64,000 bases of DNA from Pseudorasbora parva (taxonomy: Eukaryota > Chordata > Actinopteri > Cypriniformes > Gobionidae), in NCBI RefSeq assembly GCF_024679245.1, contig NC_090187.1, forward strand, positions 27,063,815-27,127,814. Reading direction: 5' to 3'. The notes under the pieces were generated by a model. That model saw nothing but the letters and a program-made list of their open reading frames with translations, searched no databases and was not told where the DNA came from. Positions within the stretch are counted from its first letter, which is position 1, and each line of letters starts with the position of its first letter. Positions 1 to 11,380 of the stretch are shown here, piece by piece. Position numbers and translations under genes: made by a program.

Positions 1-1667
1 TGTTTTTGTTGGGATACGTGTAGTGTCTTTTGTTTAGAAGAGTAGCCACTCATATCCATGAAATAAATAGCTCTTTTTTTGCCGGCTGATGTTGACACAG
101 ATAGAGCTGGAAATTCTGCAGGTGTGGGACTCTAGAGGTGTCCTCAATAGCAGCAATTGTGATGATATTAGCATTATGAGGTTCTGTTGTTTTTGGTTTT
201 GCATTATCTTTCCACACCAAAGCACATTATTACTACAAAACATCTGATGCACCTGTGAAAATTATACCTACATAGCCAGTGCTTTGGTCTTCCAAAAGCT
301 TCTGTTTAATGTATGCCATCATTTGTATGAAAAGGCATGTTTTGATAATTTCTGCATTTCATTTGGTGGAAGAGTGTGCAGTTGGACAAAATGACGATAT
401 TACACTAGGAGTAATTTTGTGTACTTCATATACATTTACATTCTTGGCAGACACTGCATCAAATTACAGGAGAGCCTGTGTATTATGTAAGTGACCTACT
501 TCAGCAGGCTTTACTATAAGCACTGTACATCTGTGCAGTAGATTTATCTATATCATAAGAAAATTGTTACACAATTCGAGCAGTATCATGTCAAAAACTA
601 TGGCAATAATTAAAATACAGGACACTTGTACTTGTATCCCTTATAGCCCCTTATAAATTGTAAACTTATATTATATTATATTTTAATGGCAGATGGGAAA
701 AATGCTCAGTTAAAGTTAGTCTAAAAAGTGTTTTTTTGTGATTCTGTTTGGAGATGTTAATGGTTCAGAAACCAACCACACACCTCAACTTTAAAATGCA
801 AATCAAATAATAGTGCAAGTGCTGCAAAATAAGTTGAGTATTTTTTTGACAGTTGAGTGAAGTTTGAGATGGTTAAGTACAACTCGGTGAGCCACATTTG
901 ACTTGGGCTCTTGAATTGGAGGTCTGCAGCTTCTCTTCTTTCACAAGACAATGAGAACATGTCCTGAAACACCTCTGGCAGTAGCGCCTTCGCTCTGTGT
1001 TTTTTACGGGCATTAGATAAAGCAGCTTGGCCTTGTCAATCTTACACTCTCCCCTTCTGCCTCCTGCTAATCTAAATGGGATCTGCTGTAGAGGTGATGG
1101 TGAAGGAGAACACCATGATTGATTGATCACTGATATCTAGGAACTCCATTAAAAAAGCACTAACTCATTCAGACACAAATAATTCCTATTGGAAACAGCA
1201 GTGTATATCTTGCATCATCTTGAAATCTCTTACACCGAAGTGCTATTTGGATACAGTACATCACAAGTGTTTTTAAATTCACTTTATCACAGTGCCGATT
1301 GTGGTAATTAGTGGAGCACCATGTGAGCAAAGTTTGCCCCAGCTCTCCAAACACATTCATCCATTTTAAACTAATGCTTAGTGATGTTTACCCAGTTCAG
1401 CCGTTAATGAATTATAGATGTGCCCCTTTAGTGATCCAGTGTAAAGAGGATCTGAAACCAAACTTGTGTGCAGAGAGGTGGATTAAACCCCTTTAGATGG
1501 ATTTGAATGGCCTGGTAGCTGATCAGAGCCTCAGTTGGATTAGAAATGTCAGGCACGTGAGAACTTTGATTAAATTCTTTTTTGTACCATTTGGCAATGT
1601 AGAATTTGCTTTCACAACAGCACAGACTGAATGTTGAATGATGCACTTTTACAGTGCAGTAACAATG
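1..1667. other. No gene recognised; unique AT-rich DNA
   Basis: I see no transposon termini, microsatellite, RNA gene or convincing exon here. Open frames are short, overlap on both strands and lack recognisable motifs. It reads as intergenic or intronic DNA. Confidence 0.5.
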
Positions 1668-1856
1668 TTACCTTTCAGTCAGTACACTACGAGTTACATC
1701 AGTACTGACGAAATGGGGGTTTTGCTTACAAAGCCAGCTGCCTTCAATCTCATTCAAAACGATCCAATGACATGAAAATGTCATGGGTCTGTGGAATTTG
1801 CCTATCACAACCCCGCCCCACTGTGTGGGTAAAGGCGTTGCATAGCAGTCACGCAT
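1668..1856 (-). repeat. Left inverted terminal repeat of the DIRS-like element
   Basis: Read on the minus strand, this segment resembles 5864-6000 on the plus strand. Both encode the same accidental peptide core, including PMTFSC and EIEGSW, on opposite strands about 4 kb apart. The outermost stretch (CTTTCAGTCAGTACACTAC and following) recurs inverted at 5688-5731. Opposite-orientation ends are diagnostic of DIRS-type elements as against ordinary LTR elements. Confidence 0.75.
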
Positions 1857-2069
1857 TTATGTTTCTGCTTCGGAGCCAAGTTCTACTTGCCTTCCTAAGC
1901 GTTATCTCTCTTCAAGACGAGTGTTGGTGATACGGCACATTCTAGCGAGTTCCACATTTCTGACCGATCTGTGTAGTGTTCTGTGCAAGTGTGTGTGTTC
2001 TCCCTGGGCATCTCAGCACTCTGGCTAAGTAAAACTCCTCTCTATAAGAGCTGTATGTGGCGCGTCTTT

Positions 2070-3480
2070 TTTAATATGTTTTGCCTGTGCTTCGTTCCTG
2101 GGTGCGGTCGATATGTTAGTCCGTCTGACGGGCAGGATCGCTGTTTGGCGTGCTTGGGCGTTCATGGATGCATCATGTTCTCACTGCGGGAACATGATCA
2201 TCGCAGTGCTGTGATCAAGGCTCAATGATCTACGTACTGGAGCGAGAGTCCCCTCTACCACACCCCGATCTACTGTCTCCTCACGAGGCAGTACTTTGGC
2301 TGGTGGTCAGGGTGATCTGAGGATGTTGGTGTGGGCCAACCCGACAAGTATTGCTCTGGCCACACCCCCCTCTTCGGTACCGCAACCCGTGGCGCTACCA
2401 GATGTTAGTGCTGTTGTTTTCCGTCCTGGGTCCAGCGTTTCATTTGGGGTGCCGGCGGACGATGCCATATCAATCACCGCATCACAAGGCAGGCTGGATT
2501 ACTCCTGAGATGAGGGAGTGTCGGCATTGTCCGAGTCTGATCTGGAGCTAACAGCCATGCTAATCCGGGCAGCCAAGAGCCTCTGGCTCGAGTGGAATCC
2601 TCTGCCGGGTTCTAAGCGCTCGAGGCTGGATGATTGGTATCTGCGCCCGCCGGCCTCCAGTTCCTTTTTTCCTGGAAATGCATGAAGAAATGTGTCGAAG
2701 ACGTGGAAGTCCCCGTTGTCTTTCCGCGATCGTTCGGCGGCCGCTTCCGCCTTCACAGCGCTCGATAGCGGCATGGTTAAAGGGTACACTGGGGTTTCCC
2801 CTATGGAGGCTTCTGTTGTGATGCAACTGCGTCCTCAGGGCACCCCCGCTTGGTGCGAATACCCAAAGCACCCATCTGAGGCCTGCAGGTTCTCTTCAGT
2901 ACTAGTGGGCCCTATAGTGCCGTGGGCTGGGCCAGGTATGCTTTGGCCATCCTTCAGGTCAGGATGCTCAGAGATATGCACGAGCGCAGTGCTGACCCTG
3001 CCTTTGTGCTTGTGCTGCGCGCAGCCGCTGACCTCGTCCTATGGGCGACAAAAGTGACCGCACAGGCTCTGGGTCAGGTGATGTCCACTTGTGTGGTCCA
3101 GGAGCGCCATTTATGGCACACCTGGCTAAGTTGTGTGAGTCTGATAGGACACGGTTCTTAAACGCTCCCATTTCCCAGGCTGGGCTATTTTGCGGGGCGA
3201 TTTGAAGACTGCGCCCAACAGTTCTCGGCCGCACCAAGACAGACTGAGGCTATTAAACACATCCTGCCCCGGCTGCCCACTACTGCTTCCGTTTTGCCAC
3301 TGGCCCAGCCTCCTCAGTCCGCTCCCTGTCGAGGCCGCCATCCTGCCCCAGCTGCAGCAGCAGCCTTCACCCGAGCTGAAGCATGGCAGGGTGGCTCTGA
3401 GACAGGCTGTTTGGAGGTGAATTCGGTTCTCTCTCAGGAGGGTGACAGGATAATTCCTTACCCCGGAGGAGGGCCGGGGG
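2070..3480 (+). pseudogene. DIRS gag-like pseudogene
   Basis: Across several frames this reads like the gag-like first ORF of fish DIRS elements. An N-terminal cysteine-rich piece (around 2085-2225) contains GCGRYVSPSDGQDRCLACLG. A middle part around 2530-2900 has a serine/acid-rich region followed by GVSPMEASVV. A conserved helical block near 2980-3130 contains LRAAADL, ATKVTAQALGQ and ERHLW, followed after a frameshift by FLNAPISQAGLF near 3155. At least two stops and two frameshifts separate the pieces, so no protein can be made. Such proteins are thought to package element RNA. Confidence is good for the family and low for exact limits. Confidence 0.65.
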
Positions 3481-3900
3481 AAAAATCTTTTGTTTAATCA
3501 ATTCCCCGCCATCAGTCTCAAAATGACCAGTGAACAGGGAGATTTGAACTCCAAGCCCCAAGAGGGCGCGACTGGCAGTGTGTGCTGCCTCAGTGCCTCG
3601 CCACTTTCAGTCCCCTCTGTCGCCAGCCTCCTCCCAGTTGAGACCCCCGCGGGATGCTCCGCCTCCCCTTATCTCCACTGGCAGGGCGCAGAACTCGACC
3701 CCGCCCACACCTCGGGCCACTTTCATGCCTCCTGAGTCTGGGCCGGTCATTCTGCTTTGCTCGTCCTAGCGTGGCTATAGCTCCCCAAACTGTTCAACTG
3801 GCTCGCCCGCACCATCGGGCTCGGCTATGTGATTCATTTCGCACAATCTCCTCCCCGCTTTCGGGGAGTCCGCTATACAATGGTGGGTGGCAATGCCCCT

Positions 3901-4111
3901 GTCCTGTGTGCGGAAATCGACACCCTACTGGTGAAGGGTGCCCTCGAGATCGTCCCTCCAGCCAAGATGAAGTCCAGCTTCTAAAACCCTTACTTCATTG
4001 AACCCAAGAAAGGCGGTGGGTTACGGCCAATTCTGGATCTGCGCATCTTGAACCGATCCCTTCACAGGTTTCCCTTCAAAATGTTGACAGCCAAACGCAT
4101 TTTCAAATTGA
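3901..4111 (+). pseudogene. DIRS reverse-transcriptase fragment
   Basis: One frame from 3901 reads VLCAEIDTLLVKGALEIVPP, then NPYFIEPKKGGGLRPILDLR, then LNRSLHRFPFKMLTAKRIFK. This is the start of the RT fingers region of DIRS-type pol, where the family normally has SPYFIVPKKGGG. An in-frame stop (TAA) falls just before NPYF, and the catalytic FADD-box region is absent because similarity stops at about 4112. It is a dead fragment of an enzyme that would copy element RNA into circular DNA. Confidence 0.8.
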
Positions 4112-4286
4112 GTTGAAATCAAGTCAGCCTCCCCGAAGGCCCTGAGTTCCTCCAGCACTGTTGATGCCGGCACCAGAGTGCATGCCTGAATGGTCCAAGC
4201 CCTCGTGCCAGGCCAGGTGCCCCATGTGCACAGTTCCCCGGCAGGCCAATCGTCACATGTGTATTCTCCAAGGTGAGTCTCCTTAA

Positions 4287-5406
4287 AGGGGGGGTGAAAC
4301 ACTCAGTTTCAGTCAATCTCATGTCAATCTTGAGTACCTATAGAGTAGTATTGCATCCTTCATATCTCCGAAAAGTCTTTAGTTTTATTATATTTATAAA
4401 AGAAATATGGGCTATACCGAGTCTTTCCGGAGAAAACCGAGCGCCTGGAGGCGTATCGTGTGGGCGGAGCTAAAGAATGACGAACACAAAGCGCTGACGT
4501 CCTCAAGCGTGGAGAAACCCATCGCTATCGATCTCAGCTAACAGATACATGATCCAGAATCACATTCAGAGGCTGAAATAAATTGAACAGGATGAACAGC
4601 AATAGCAGGACGTCCGTCTCTATGGTATGTACTGTATTTAGGGGCCTGTCAACATTTGTGTGTGTTTACTCGCAGTTTATGAGGACATGATTCGGCTTAT
4701 GGACTATTGTATAGGACTAAACCTTAGCAGTAGCAAGCAAAACGGTTTTGCACGTCAGACTAGTGTAACAATATACATAAAACAACAATAGAGTCCGTTA
4801 GTGCATTTGAATGACGAAGCACGCGATCGTGTCGTTTACTGATGTTTACTCACGTGACGAGCCAACAGCATAGACATTTGAAGCAGTTTTACTCACCGGC
4901 TGCTTCCAAAGCAGGACCGAACCTTTATCGCTGGGACCGCTCCGTCAAAAACACACTTCTTTGGTATGATTTGGTAAAGTCCTGACAGCAGTGAACGGTG
5001 GAAATCCACTTTGCGACGCGACTAAAGCGATGTTGTGAAGCTTCCCGTCATTTCTGTGTTCAAACAGTGCAGAAACAGTGTTCACGGACGATCGATTCTG
5101 CAATTGATAGTGTTTATGCGCGTGCATTTCCTCTCTCGCTCTAGTCACGCGCACGCACGCACCCTACCGGGAGAAGAGCCCGTACGGCCCATACAAGGAC
5201 CTTTCGTTCTGTTCACGTCAAGTCGAGCCATACTTGAAAAAAACTCTCCGAAACTTGTGAGAAACCGGAAGGAGTATTTTTAACACAGAAATACTCCATC
5301 AAACGTCCAACATTAGTTTTTGAAACTTTGTCTATGTTTAGGATGGGAATCCAAGTCTTTAACAGTGTAAAAAGCTCAGTATGCATGAAACAGCATTTCA
5401 CCCCCC
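4287..5406 (-). mobile_element. TTAA-flanked nonautonomous transposon, family B copy 1
   Basis: The element begins AGGGGGGGTGAAAC after TTAA (4283-4286) and ends in the inverse TTTCACCCCCC before TTGA (5407-5410), a one-base decay of the TTAA target. TTAA duplication is typical of the piggyBac superfamily. Read on the minus strand it is the same family as 61460-62646 and as the fragment at 19085-20226. Both ends, the ACTGCTTCAAATGTCT segment downstream of a GGTGAGTAAA splice-donor-like site (near 4885 on the minus strand), and the CATACTAAACATAG-type 5' region are shared. No intact transposase is present. It interrupts the DIRS-like element and so is younger than it. Confidence 0.75.
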
Positions 5407-5680
5407 TTGAAGACCCTTGCCCACCCGTGTGGTTGAAAAACTCCACCTGCGACTGGATACTCCAGGTTCCTCTGTATGCAGCCCATACGTGGGTCATACG
5501 TTTATTCCTAAGTCCTCCCTATGGGTACGCACTGTGATTGCATTTCTCCAAGTGGGATATGCCCTCCAGTGTACCTTGGTAGCTAAGCCGGACCCTCGTC
5601 ATTTTAAATTCCTAGGTAGGGTGCTCAGGTCAGCCCAGGATGCTGGAAGACAGTCGCTGTGGCGTGATTAGATTGGGACC

Positions 5681-6077
5681 CCCATTTTGTCAGTACTGAC
5701 GTAACTTGTAGTGTACTGACTGAAAGGGAACGTCTCGGTTATGTATGTAACCCTCGTTACCTGAAGGAAGGGAACGGAGACGTTACGTCACAATGCCACA
5801 TCGGCTGTACTGCTGGTATGACCGGGGCGGTCTGCCTCGGCTCCTCAGCAGGTAACATAATTGCGTGACTGCTATACAACGCCGTTTATACCCACGCAGT
5901 GGGGCAGGGTTGCATTAGGCAAATTCCGCAAACCCATGACATTTTCATGTGATTGGATCGTTTTGATTGAGATTGAAGGCAGCTGGTTTTCTGACCCCTC
6001 ATTTCATAAGGAATTACGTAACATCTCTGTTCCCTTTCTTCAGGGAACGAGGGTTACATATGTAACAGAGATGTTTC
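5681..6077 (+). repeat. Right terminal repeat and internal complementary region of the DIRS-like element
   Basis: 5681-5731 is the inverse of the left-end sequence 1672-1722. 5864-6000 is the inverse of about 1720-1856. In addition 5731-5787 and 6020-6077 are near-perfect inverse copies of each other, both with a core like GTAACCCTCGTT(A/C)CCTGA. DIRS elements carry an internal region complementary to the two termini, which this arrangement fits. This GAACGTCTCGGTTA-type sequence is, from memory, common in cyprinid genomes. Confidence 0.65.
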
Positions 6078-7218
6078 CTCAAAATATGACAACAAAGCTG
6101 TTTTGACACCAAGCTTTGACTTCATTGTAGCATAATCCAATGCATTGTTTCTCATTTTTGTCGCAACAGTCTTTATGTCATTTGAGAGGGGAGTTATGAA
6201 ACTCATAAAAGTCAACGTAGCATGGCTGCACAGATTTGAGAGCAATGAGATATGAAGCCACTTTTTGAAAGCGTCATGTCATATGAAATTACTGCAGCAG
6301 AAAAAAGAAAAAGAAAATGTTGCAGAATCATTTTGCAATACTATCACTATTAAATGCAACATAATATGATTTGTATGTAGCCTATCTGCAGTTAGCTTTG
6401 CTCAGCATCATTAAGCTTTTTATTTTATTTTTACAAACCAGATCTAAAACACACCAATGTGTGATTTAAACTCTGATTTTTTTGGTAATGTCATTCTAAA
6501 CATGCTTGTGTCCATGCTTTTTCATTCATTCTTTAACTCTTACAGCAAACTAATGACCAGTAAATCCCGTATATGAATGCATACAATCATTTCGTGCACC
6601 TTGTGAGTTCACTACTGTGGTAAGATGTCGTGATAGACATAAGAAGCAGAGAAATTTGTCTTTCCACATATACAGCTGGCGCTTATATCATTACCATAGC
6701 AACTGACGTAGAAAATGCAGACCTTGTCTATAGTATTTTCAAAAAATTAGATTTCATCACCTGCAAAATGACTGTCATTACTAAAGATTGCATTTAACAA
6801 CCAAATCGAATTTGCATGCACTGTGAACAAGCCTTAATATGCCCATCTCCTCATAGTGCACATTTTTGAGAATGAATCTTTGTAGGTCTTAGTTCAAATC
6901 TAATGATTGTTAATAGAACCTAATTGAACTAATTGTACTACTTACTCATTTAATTTATCTAGACTGAACAAAGTTATTTGAAACCAACTAGCCCTTAGAG
7001 GAAAACCAATTGTACTCTCCTTATATTGACCAAATTAAAAAGATAATTAGAGCAGCTGTTCCAGCACTGCCAGACTTGATTACAGCCACTCCTGTTCTGT
7101 GTAAAGCTAATTTATACTCCCTTTTTTCTTATGTCATTAGAGTCAGGTTACTAGCTTGAAAATGCAACAGTCATTGGGTAATGCTTAAAGAAAATTTAAA
7201 TTTGTCAGTGTGGAAGAG
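6078..7218. other. No gene recognised
   Basis: AT-rich sequence with no element termini, long open frame or tandem repeat that I can support. Confidence 0.45.
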
Positions 7219-7222
7219 TTAA

Positions 7223-7986
7223 AGGGTTAGTCTTTAATTACTTACCCTCATGCCGTTCGACACCCATAAGACCTTTGTTCATCTTCGGAACACAAATTAA
7301 GATATGTTTGTTGAAATCCAATGGCTCAGAAAGGGCTCCATTGGCCACAATGTAATTTCCTCTCTCAAGACCCATAAAAGGCACTAAAGATGTTGTTACA
7401 AAGCCCATCTCACAACAGTGGCTCTACAATAATTTTATGAAGCGACAAGAATAGTTTTTGTGCGCAAAAAAAACAACAACAACTAAATAACAACTTATAT
7501 AGTGATGGCCGATTTCAAAACATTGCTTCCTGAAGCCTCTGAGTTTAAAGAATCAGCGTATCAAGTCACGATTTGGATCACGTGTCAAACTGCCAAACTG
7601 CTGAAATCACGTGACTTTGGCGATTATTCAATACACTGATTCATTAAGAGCAGAGGCTTCATGAAGCTGTGTTTTGAAATCGGGCATCACCGTATAAGTC
7701 GTTATTTTAAAATTTTTTGCAGACAAAAACTATTCTTGTCACTTCATAAAATTATTGCAGAACCACTGTAGTGAGATGGGCTTTGTAACAACGTCTTTAG
7801 TACCTTTAATGAGTCTTGAGAGAAGAAATGACATTGTGGACAATGGAGACCTTTCTGAGTCATCGGATTTCAACAAAAAAATATCTTCTTTTGTGTTCCA
7901 GAAATGAACGGACGTCTTACGGGTCTGGAAATGCATGAGGGTGAGTAATTAATGACAACATTTTCATTTTTGGGTGAACTAACCCT
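7223..7986. mobile_element. Long foldback TTAA-flanked MITE
   Basis: The ends are AGGGTTAG and CTAACCCT, each next to TTAA (7219-7222 and 7987-7990). The two halves are inverted copies over roughly 350 bp each. TTACCCTCATGCCGTTCG on the left answers GCATGAGGGTGAGTAATT on the right, and CAAAGCCCATCTCACAAC answers GAGATGGGCTTTGTAAC. The centre is near 7590. Transcripts would form a long hairpin. The terminal sequence is a very common cyprinid nonautonomous family. There is no coding capacity. Confidence 0.8.
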
Positions 7987-8206
7987 TTAAGCTGGGCCCA
8001 CACTAAAAGATTTTTGAAATCTTATAAGATTTTCTAAATGTGAGAGACCACAAACATGACAATAGTAAATCATAGATTTAACTGTTTTGTTCCTCTAGTG
8101 TGTGGAGTGCTGCATGTGATCAGGAAAGCACACCACACATTAACACAGTGCACTCTTAGAAGAAAAGGTTCTATCGGCGCTCCATAGTTGGAACCCCTAA
8201 AAAGTT

Positions 8207-8378
8207 CACTGCAAAAAATGCTTTTCTTACTTAGCATTTTTGTCTCGTTTCTAGTTCAAACATCTAAACATTCTTAAAACAAGAAGTATTTACTAGACAA
8301 GCAAAAGTAATTAAGAGTTTTTGCTAAGATAAGAAATGCATTTTTTTTCTTTTGATAAGAAATGCATTTTTTGCAGTG
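8207..8378. mobile_element. Short CACTGCAAAAAATG MITE
   Basis: Inverted ends CACTGCAAAAAATGC and GCATTTTTTGCAGTG bound a 172-bp AT-rich body. Inside is a further inverted pair around AAGAAATGCATTTTT. CACTG-type ends are seen in hAT-like nonautonomous elements, but I could not define a clean 8-bp target duplication. Confidence 0.6.
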
Positions 8379-8548
8379 TTCTATATAGAACAATTTTAAG
8401 TGCCAAAAGTTATGCTTTCTTGTCATTATAGAATCCTTTTAGCAAAAAGGGTCTTTGGAGTATACTCAACTATACTTCTATATACAGTAGCGTACCGTGG
8501 GGTTTCAGTCAGGGCCTTCACTAACGATCAACAAGCCCCACGCCATAA

Positions 8549-8549
8549 C

Positions 8550-8630
<81 letters not shown>
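8549..8630. repeat. (AC)n microsatellite
   Basis: About 40 uninterrupted AC units. On both sides lies a near-duplicate phrase (ACGATCAACAAGCCCCACGCC and, after the array, GATCAAAAAGCCCCACGCC), so the array sits between two short direct copies. It produces the spurious poly-His-Thr and poly-Val-Cys frames. Confidence 0.95.
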
Positions 8631-8632
<2 letters not shown>

Positions 8633-8689
8633 TCAAAAAGCCCCACGCCGTCGCCATAACAACACACACACACACGCACACGTTTGTTT

Positions 8690-8935
8690 TTGTGACATAT
8701 GGGGACATTCCATAGGTGCAATGGTTTTTATACCGTACAAACCGTATCCCCCTACACTGCCACTGCCCCTAAACCTACCCATCACAGGAATATTATGCAT
8801 TTTCACTTTCTAAAAAAAACCTCATCCTGTATGATTTATAAGCATTTTGAAAAGTGGCATGGCCAATGTCCTCATATTTCACCCTCTCCTGTGTGTCATA
8901 ATACACACAAACACACACACACACTGTACGCAATA
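8690..8935. repeat. Cyprinid dispersed repeat linked to CA/GT arrays
   Basis: It contains GACATATGGGGACATTCCAT, CCTACACTGCCACTGCCCC, AACCTACCCATCACAGGAA and GTATGATTTATAAGCATTTT, in the order found in a very common cyprinid dispersed repeat that usually sits next to CA/GT tracts. Related inverse pieces occur at 25020-25260. No reading frame is meaningful. Confidence 0.6.
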
Positions 8936-9540
8936 CTACTACGAACTTTGCTTTCATAGTGTTCGTTGGGAAGGGGGCAAGCAAAAAGTACACGCGAGAC
9001 AAAAAGGCAATTTGACTATTTATTGATGATACTGCACTCACGTGTCACCGTTTAGGCAAATGGTGAAAAGAATCAAAATCAGCTGGCACAAATACTCTTA
9101 AACAAACAAAAATACGGACCAACAGAACATCCAAAGAAACAGAGAAAAAAACACTGCTTGTTAGCTAACATTACCGGCTTGACATCAGGATCGATCATTC
9201 GCACGCAGCCTGTCATCCGCGGCAGCCGTAGTTTATTTCACACAGAACGCTCACAACCCGCAAAAAGTTCAGACGGCTGATGACATCAGCAGGGGGTAGC
9301 ACACCGACACATCGCTGGGCCTCTGGGCCGTTCTATCACTACACATCAAATTTTGATTGGCTAATGACCCACGTCAGTCAAAGCTATGGTCCAATGGAAA
9401 ATAGCAGCTTCAATGGAAGGCAAGCTATTCTACTAGTGCTGGTCCTCGGGGCTGTGATGCGTTTAGATGATGACATATGGAAAATACACCAAAAATAAAT
9501 ACATTCTTTCTGGAAATATAATCGTAACTATCTATCTATC

Positions 9541-9542
9541 TA

Positions 9543-9634
<92 letters not shown>
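9541..9634. repeat. (AT)n microsatellite, left block
   Basis: A short TATC run grades into about 45 AT units. It may be one half of an array split by the insertion 9635-11286, the other half being 11287-11379. Confidence 0.9.
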
Positions 9635-9638
<4 letters not shown>

Positions 9639-10178
9639 ACAACAATGACTTATGAGTTTAATGTCTCAGGGAATAATTAACTCAAAAGGGATTTAATATT
9701 CAATATTCATGAATTTATGAATATTATTTGCCAGTCATTCATTACGTATTAAAAATTTCCGATAGGGAAAATTGATTAATTAAATACAAGTAACCTTTAT
9801 GAAATTGCTTGAAATTATCCTACTAAGTTTGTCCTGCAAATTAGTTATAGACTTTTCAAATCAATTCTCAATAAGGGATTACTGCTTTACGAGCGCATAA
9901 GAAACATTAACTTTACTGATCAGGATAAGTTCAATATTTCAAATGGTCATACAGTTTACTTTACTAACATAGTAGCAAAAGCAGTTAGGTAACGTTAGAT
10001 CGCAAGTTTCATTGACTTTGTGTATGTGGCAGAATAACAGATTCAACTCATTAAATGTCTTTTGGAGGTTTAATAAACACAGACTAAAAATAACACTACA
10101 ATTCACACAGAAAGTACATACTAAATATGCATCAAGAGAGTAGAAGTATAGATATTAACTTCTGAAATTAGAGAGAGA

Positions 10179-10215
<37 letters not shown>

Positions 10216-11286
10216 AAGAGAGTGTGGGGGGGGGGGGGGGTAAGCAGCAACTTTCCTTCAGTTCATCAAATACGACCTTCACAGAGTTAACTTGTCCCAA
10301 CGGGAAAATAACACACCCTCTTTACAGCAGTTTGAATAAGAATACTTGCATTCTTTTTGGTTTCGTTTTGGCTTCTCGCTTGTGTGCGTGTATTTCTGCG
10401 TGTCCGGCGGTCCTTTCCGAGGTTGGGAGGGAAGCGGCTGTTTGCTTTAGCGATGCTTCGTGTTCTTGAAGATCGGATTGTAGAAGAGAAGATTTTTGGA
10501 AGAGATGAGGCCTGTTTTCCCCATAGTGTGGTGGGCCTCGGTTTCTGGTCCCACACAGCACATGGCTCAGTGTCTGGAGCCCCTCCCTGCTTGGGGGAAC
10601 TTGTTGGTTCAGCCAGCGAGAGAAGAGAAGAGCATTTCGGAAGAGACTTCCAGAAGAAGAGAGCGGAGTAAGAGCGAGGGAGGGCATCCGAGGTCCTCCT
10701 TTTATGGTCTGGCCGTAGTCCCACCCTCCAGGGTTAGACTTGAGGGATTTCCTCAGCAGATTTTATGGCTCTTTGTTCAAAGGCTCGAATCAGTGGGTCT
10801 CATTCATACTCTAATTAATGCAACAAACACACACTGCATTTTCTGACTAAGTGATATACATGGAAGTGTAAGTCGTGAAGTGAGCATTAATTTGATAGGA
10901 GACATGACATATATGAGGTTATCTGAACTAGTACTTTGTTAAGACAAAGACAAAAAGATGCAAAATACCATACAGAATAAACATTTTACAAGACAGTTAT
11001 GTGTTTACATATAATGTCCTGGGGTGCATGTTCATTTATAGATGGTTTGTCTATAATTTGAGGCAAAAGCTCTTTGTCTTAAACTCTTTGTGTATAAGAC
11101 ACTCTTCCTGCACTTTCTGTGGCCAAATTCTTTTGAGCCATAAAACATCTTATCAGATGGTTTCCAGGGTAACGAAGAGTCCTTCTCTGTTGTGTTGGGG
11201 GAAGGTCTGACACTCAGCACAACTTTCAAAACATATTTGTTAAATGTAACTGGCGATTGTGTGTTTGATTCGCCTGAGTCGCTACA
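9635..11286 (-). mobile_element. Possible solo LTR inserted in an AT array
   Basis: A 1652-bp non-repetitive block begins TGTAAC and ends GCTACA, the TG...CA ends usual for LTRs, and has (AT)n on both sides. On the minus strand a TATA-like CATAAAAGG lies at 10698-10706, which would fit a U3 promoter. There is no gag, pol or env frame. I found no AATAAA on the minus strand downstream of that box, and a clean target duplication cannot be judged inside an AT array. The alternative is unrelated spacer of the host hAT. Confidence 0.4.
10184..10241. repeat. (GA)n followed by a poly-G run
   Basis: A run of GA dinucleotides (about 10184-10214) is followed by GTGTGG and a run of about 14 G. The G run could form a quadruplex and is a likely sequencing trouble spot. 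Confidence 0.85.

Positions 11287-11379
<93 letters not shown>
11287..11379. repeat. (AT)n microsatellite, right block
   Basis: About 44 AT units, directly followed by the right end of the hAT element. Confidence 0.9.

Positions 11380-11380
<1 letters not shown>

Larger units (their letters stand above)
1668..6077 (+). mobile_element. Decayed DIRS-like (tyrosine-recombinase type) retrotransposon
   Basis: The segment is bounded by related sequences in opposite orientation, as expected for DIRS elements, which have inverted terminal repeats and integrate by a tyrosine recombinase. Between them, in order, lie a gag-like pseudogene with the fish DIRS motif ERHLW and a reverse-transcriptase fragment reading PKKGGGLRPILDLR. 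Both are broken by stops and frameshifts. I could not recognise the tyrosine recombinase, RNase H or methyltransferase domains; 4112-4280 and 5411-5680 are probably degraded remains of that 3' half. A TTAA-flanked DNA element (4287-5406) is inserted inside. The copy is old and very unlikely to be active. A gypsy-type LTR element is the alternative, but the inverted ends and gag motif argue for DIRS. Confidence 0.8.

Noticed and set aside
1668..1856. 62-aa minus-strand frame, similar to the 81-aa frame at 5861-6106
   Set aside because: The similarity is real but comes from inverted terminal repeats of the DIRS element, not from a protein family.
8400..8813. 137-aa open frame and overlapping His-Thr and Val-Cys frames
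   Set aside because: They arise from the AC microsatellite; no domain outside the repeat.
9280..9480. Possible exon upstream of the AT array
   Set aside because: The sequence matches my recollection of internal hAT element DNA and lies within hAT boundaries.
10287..10724. 145-aa minus-strand frame
   Set aside because: No recognisable domain; overlapped by equal-length frames on both strands in GC-richer DNA. It may lie in a possible LTR, but is not supported as a gene.
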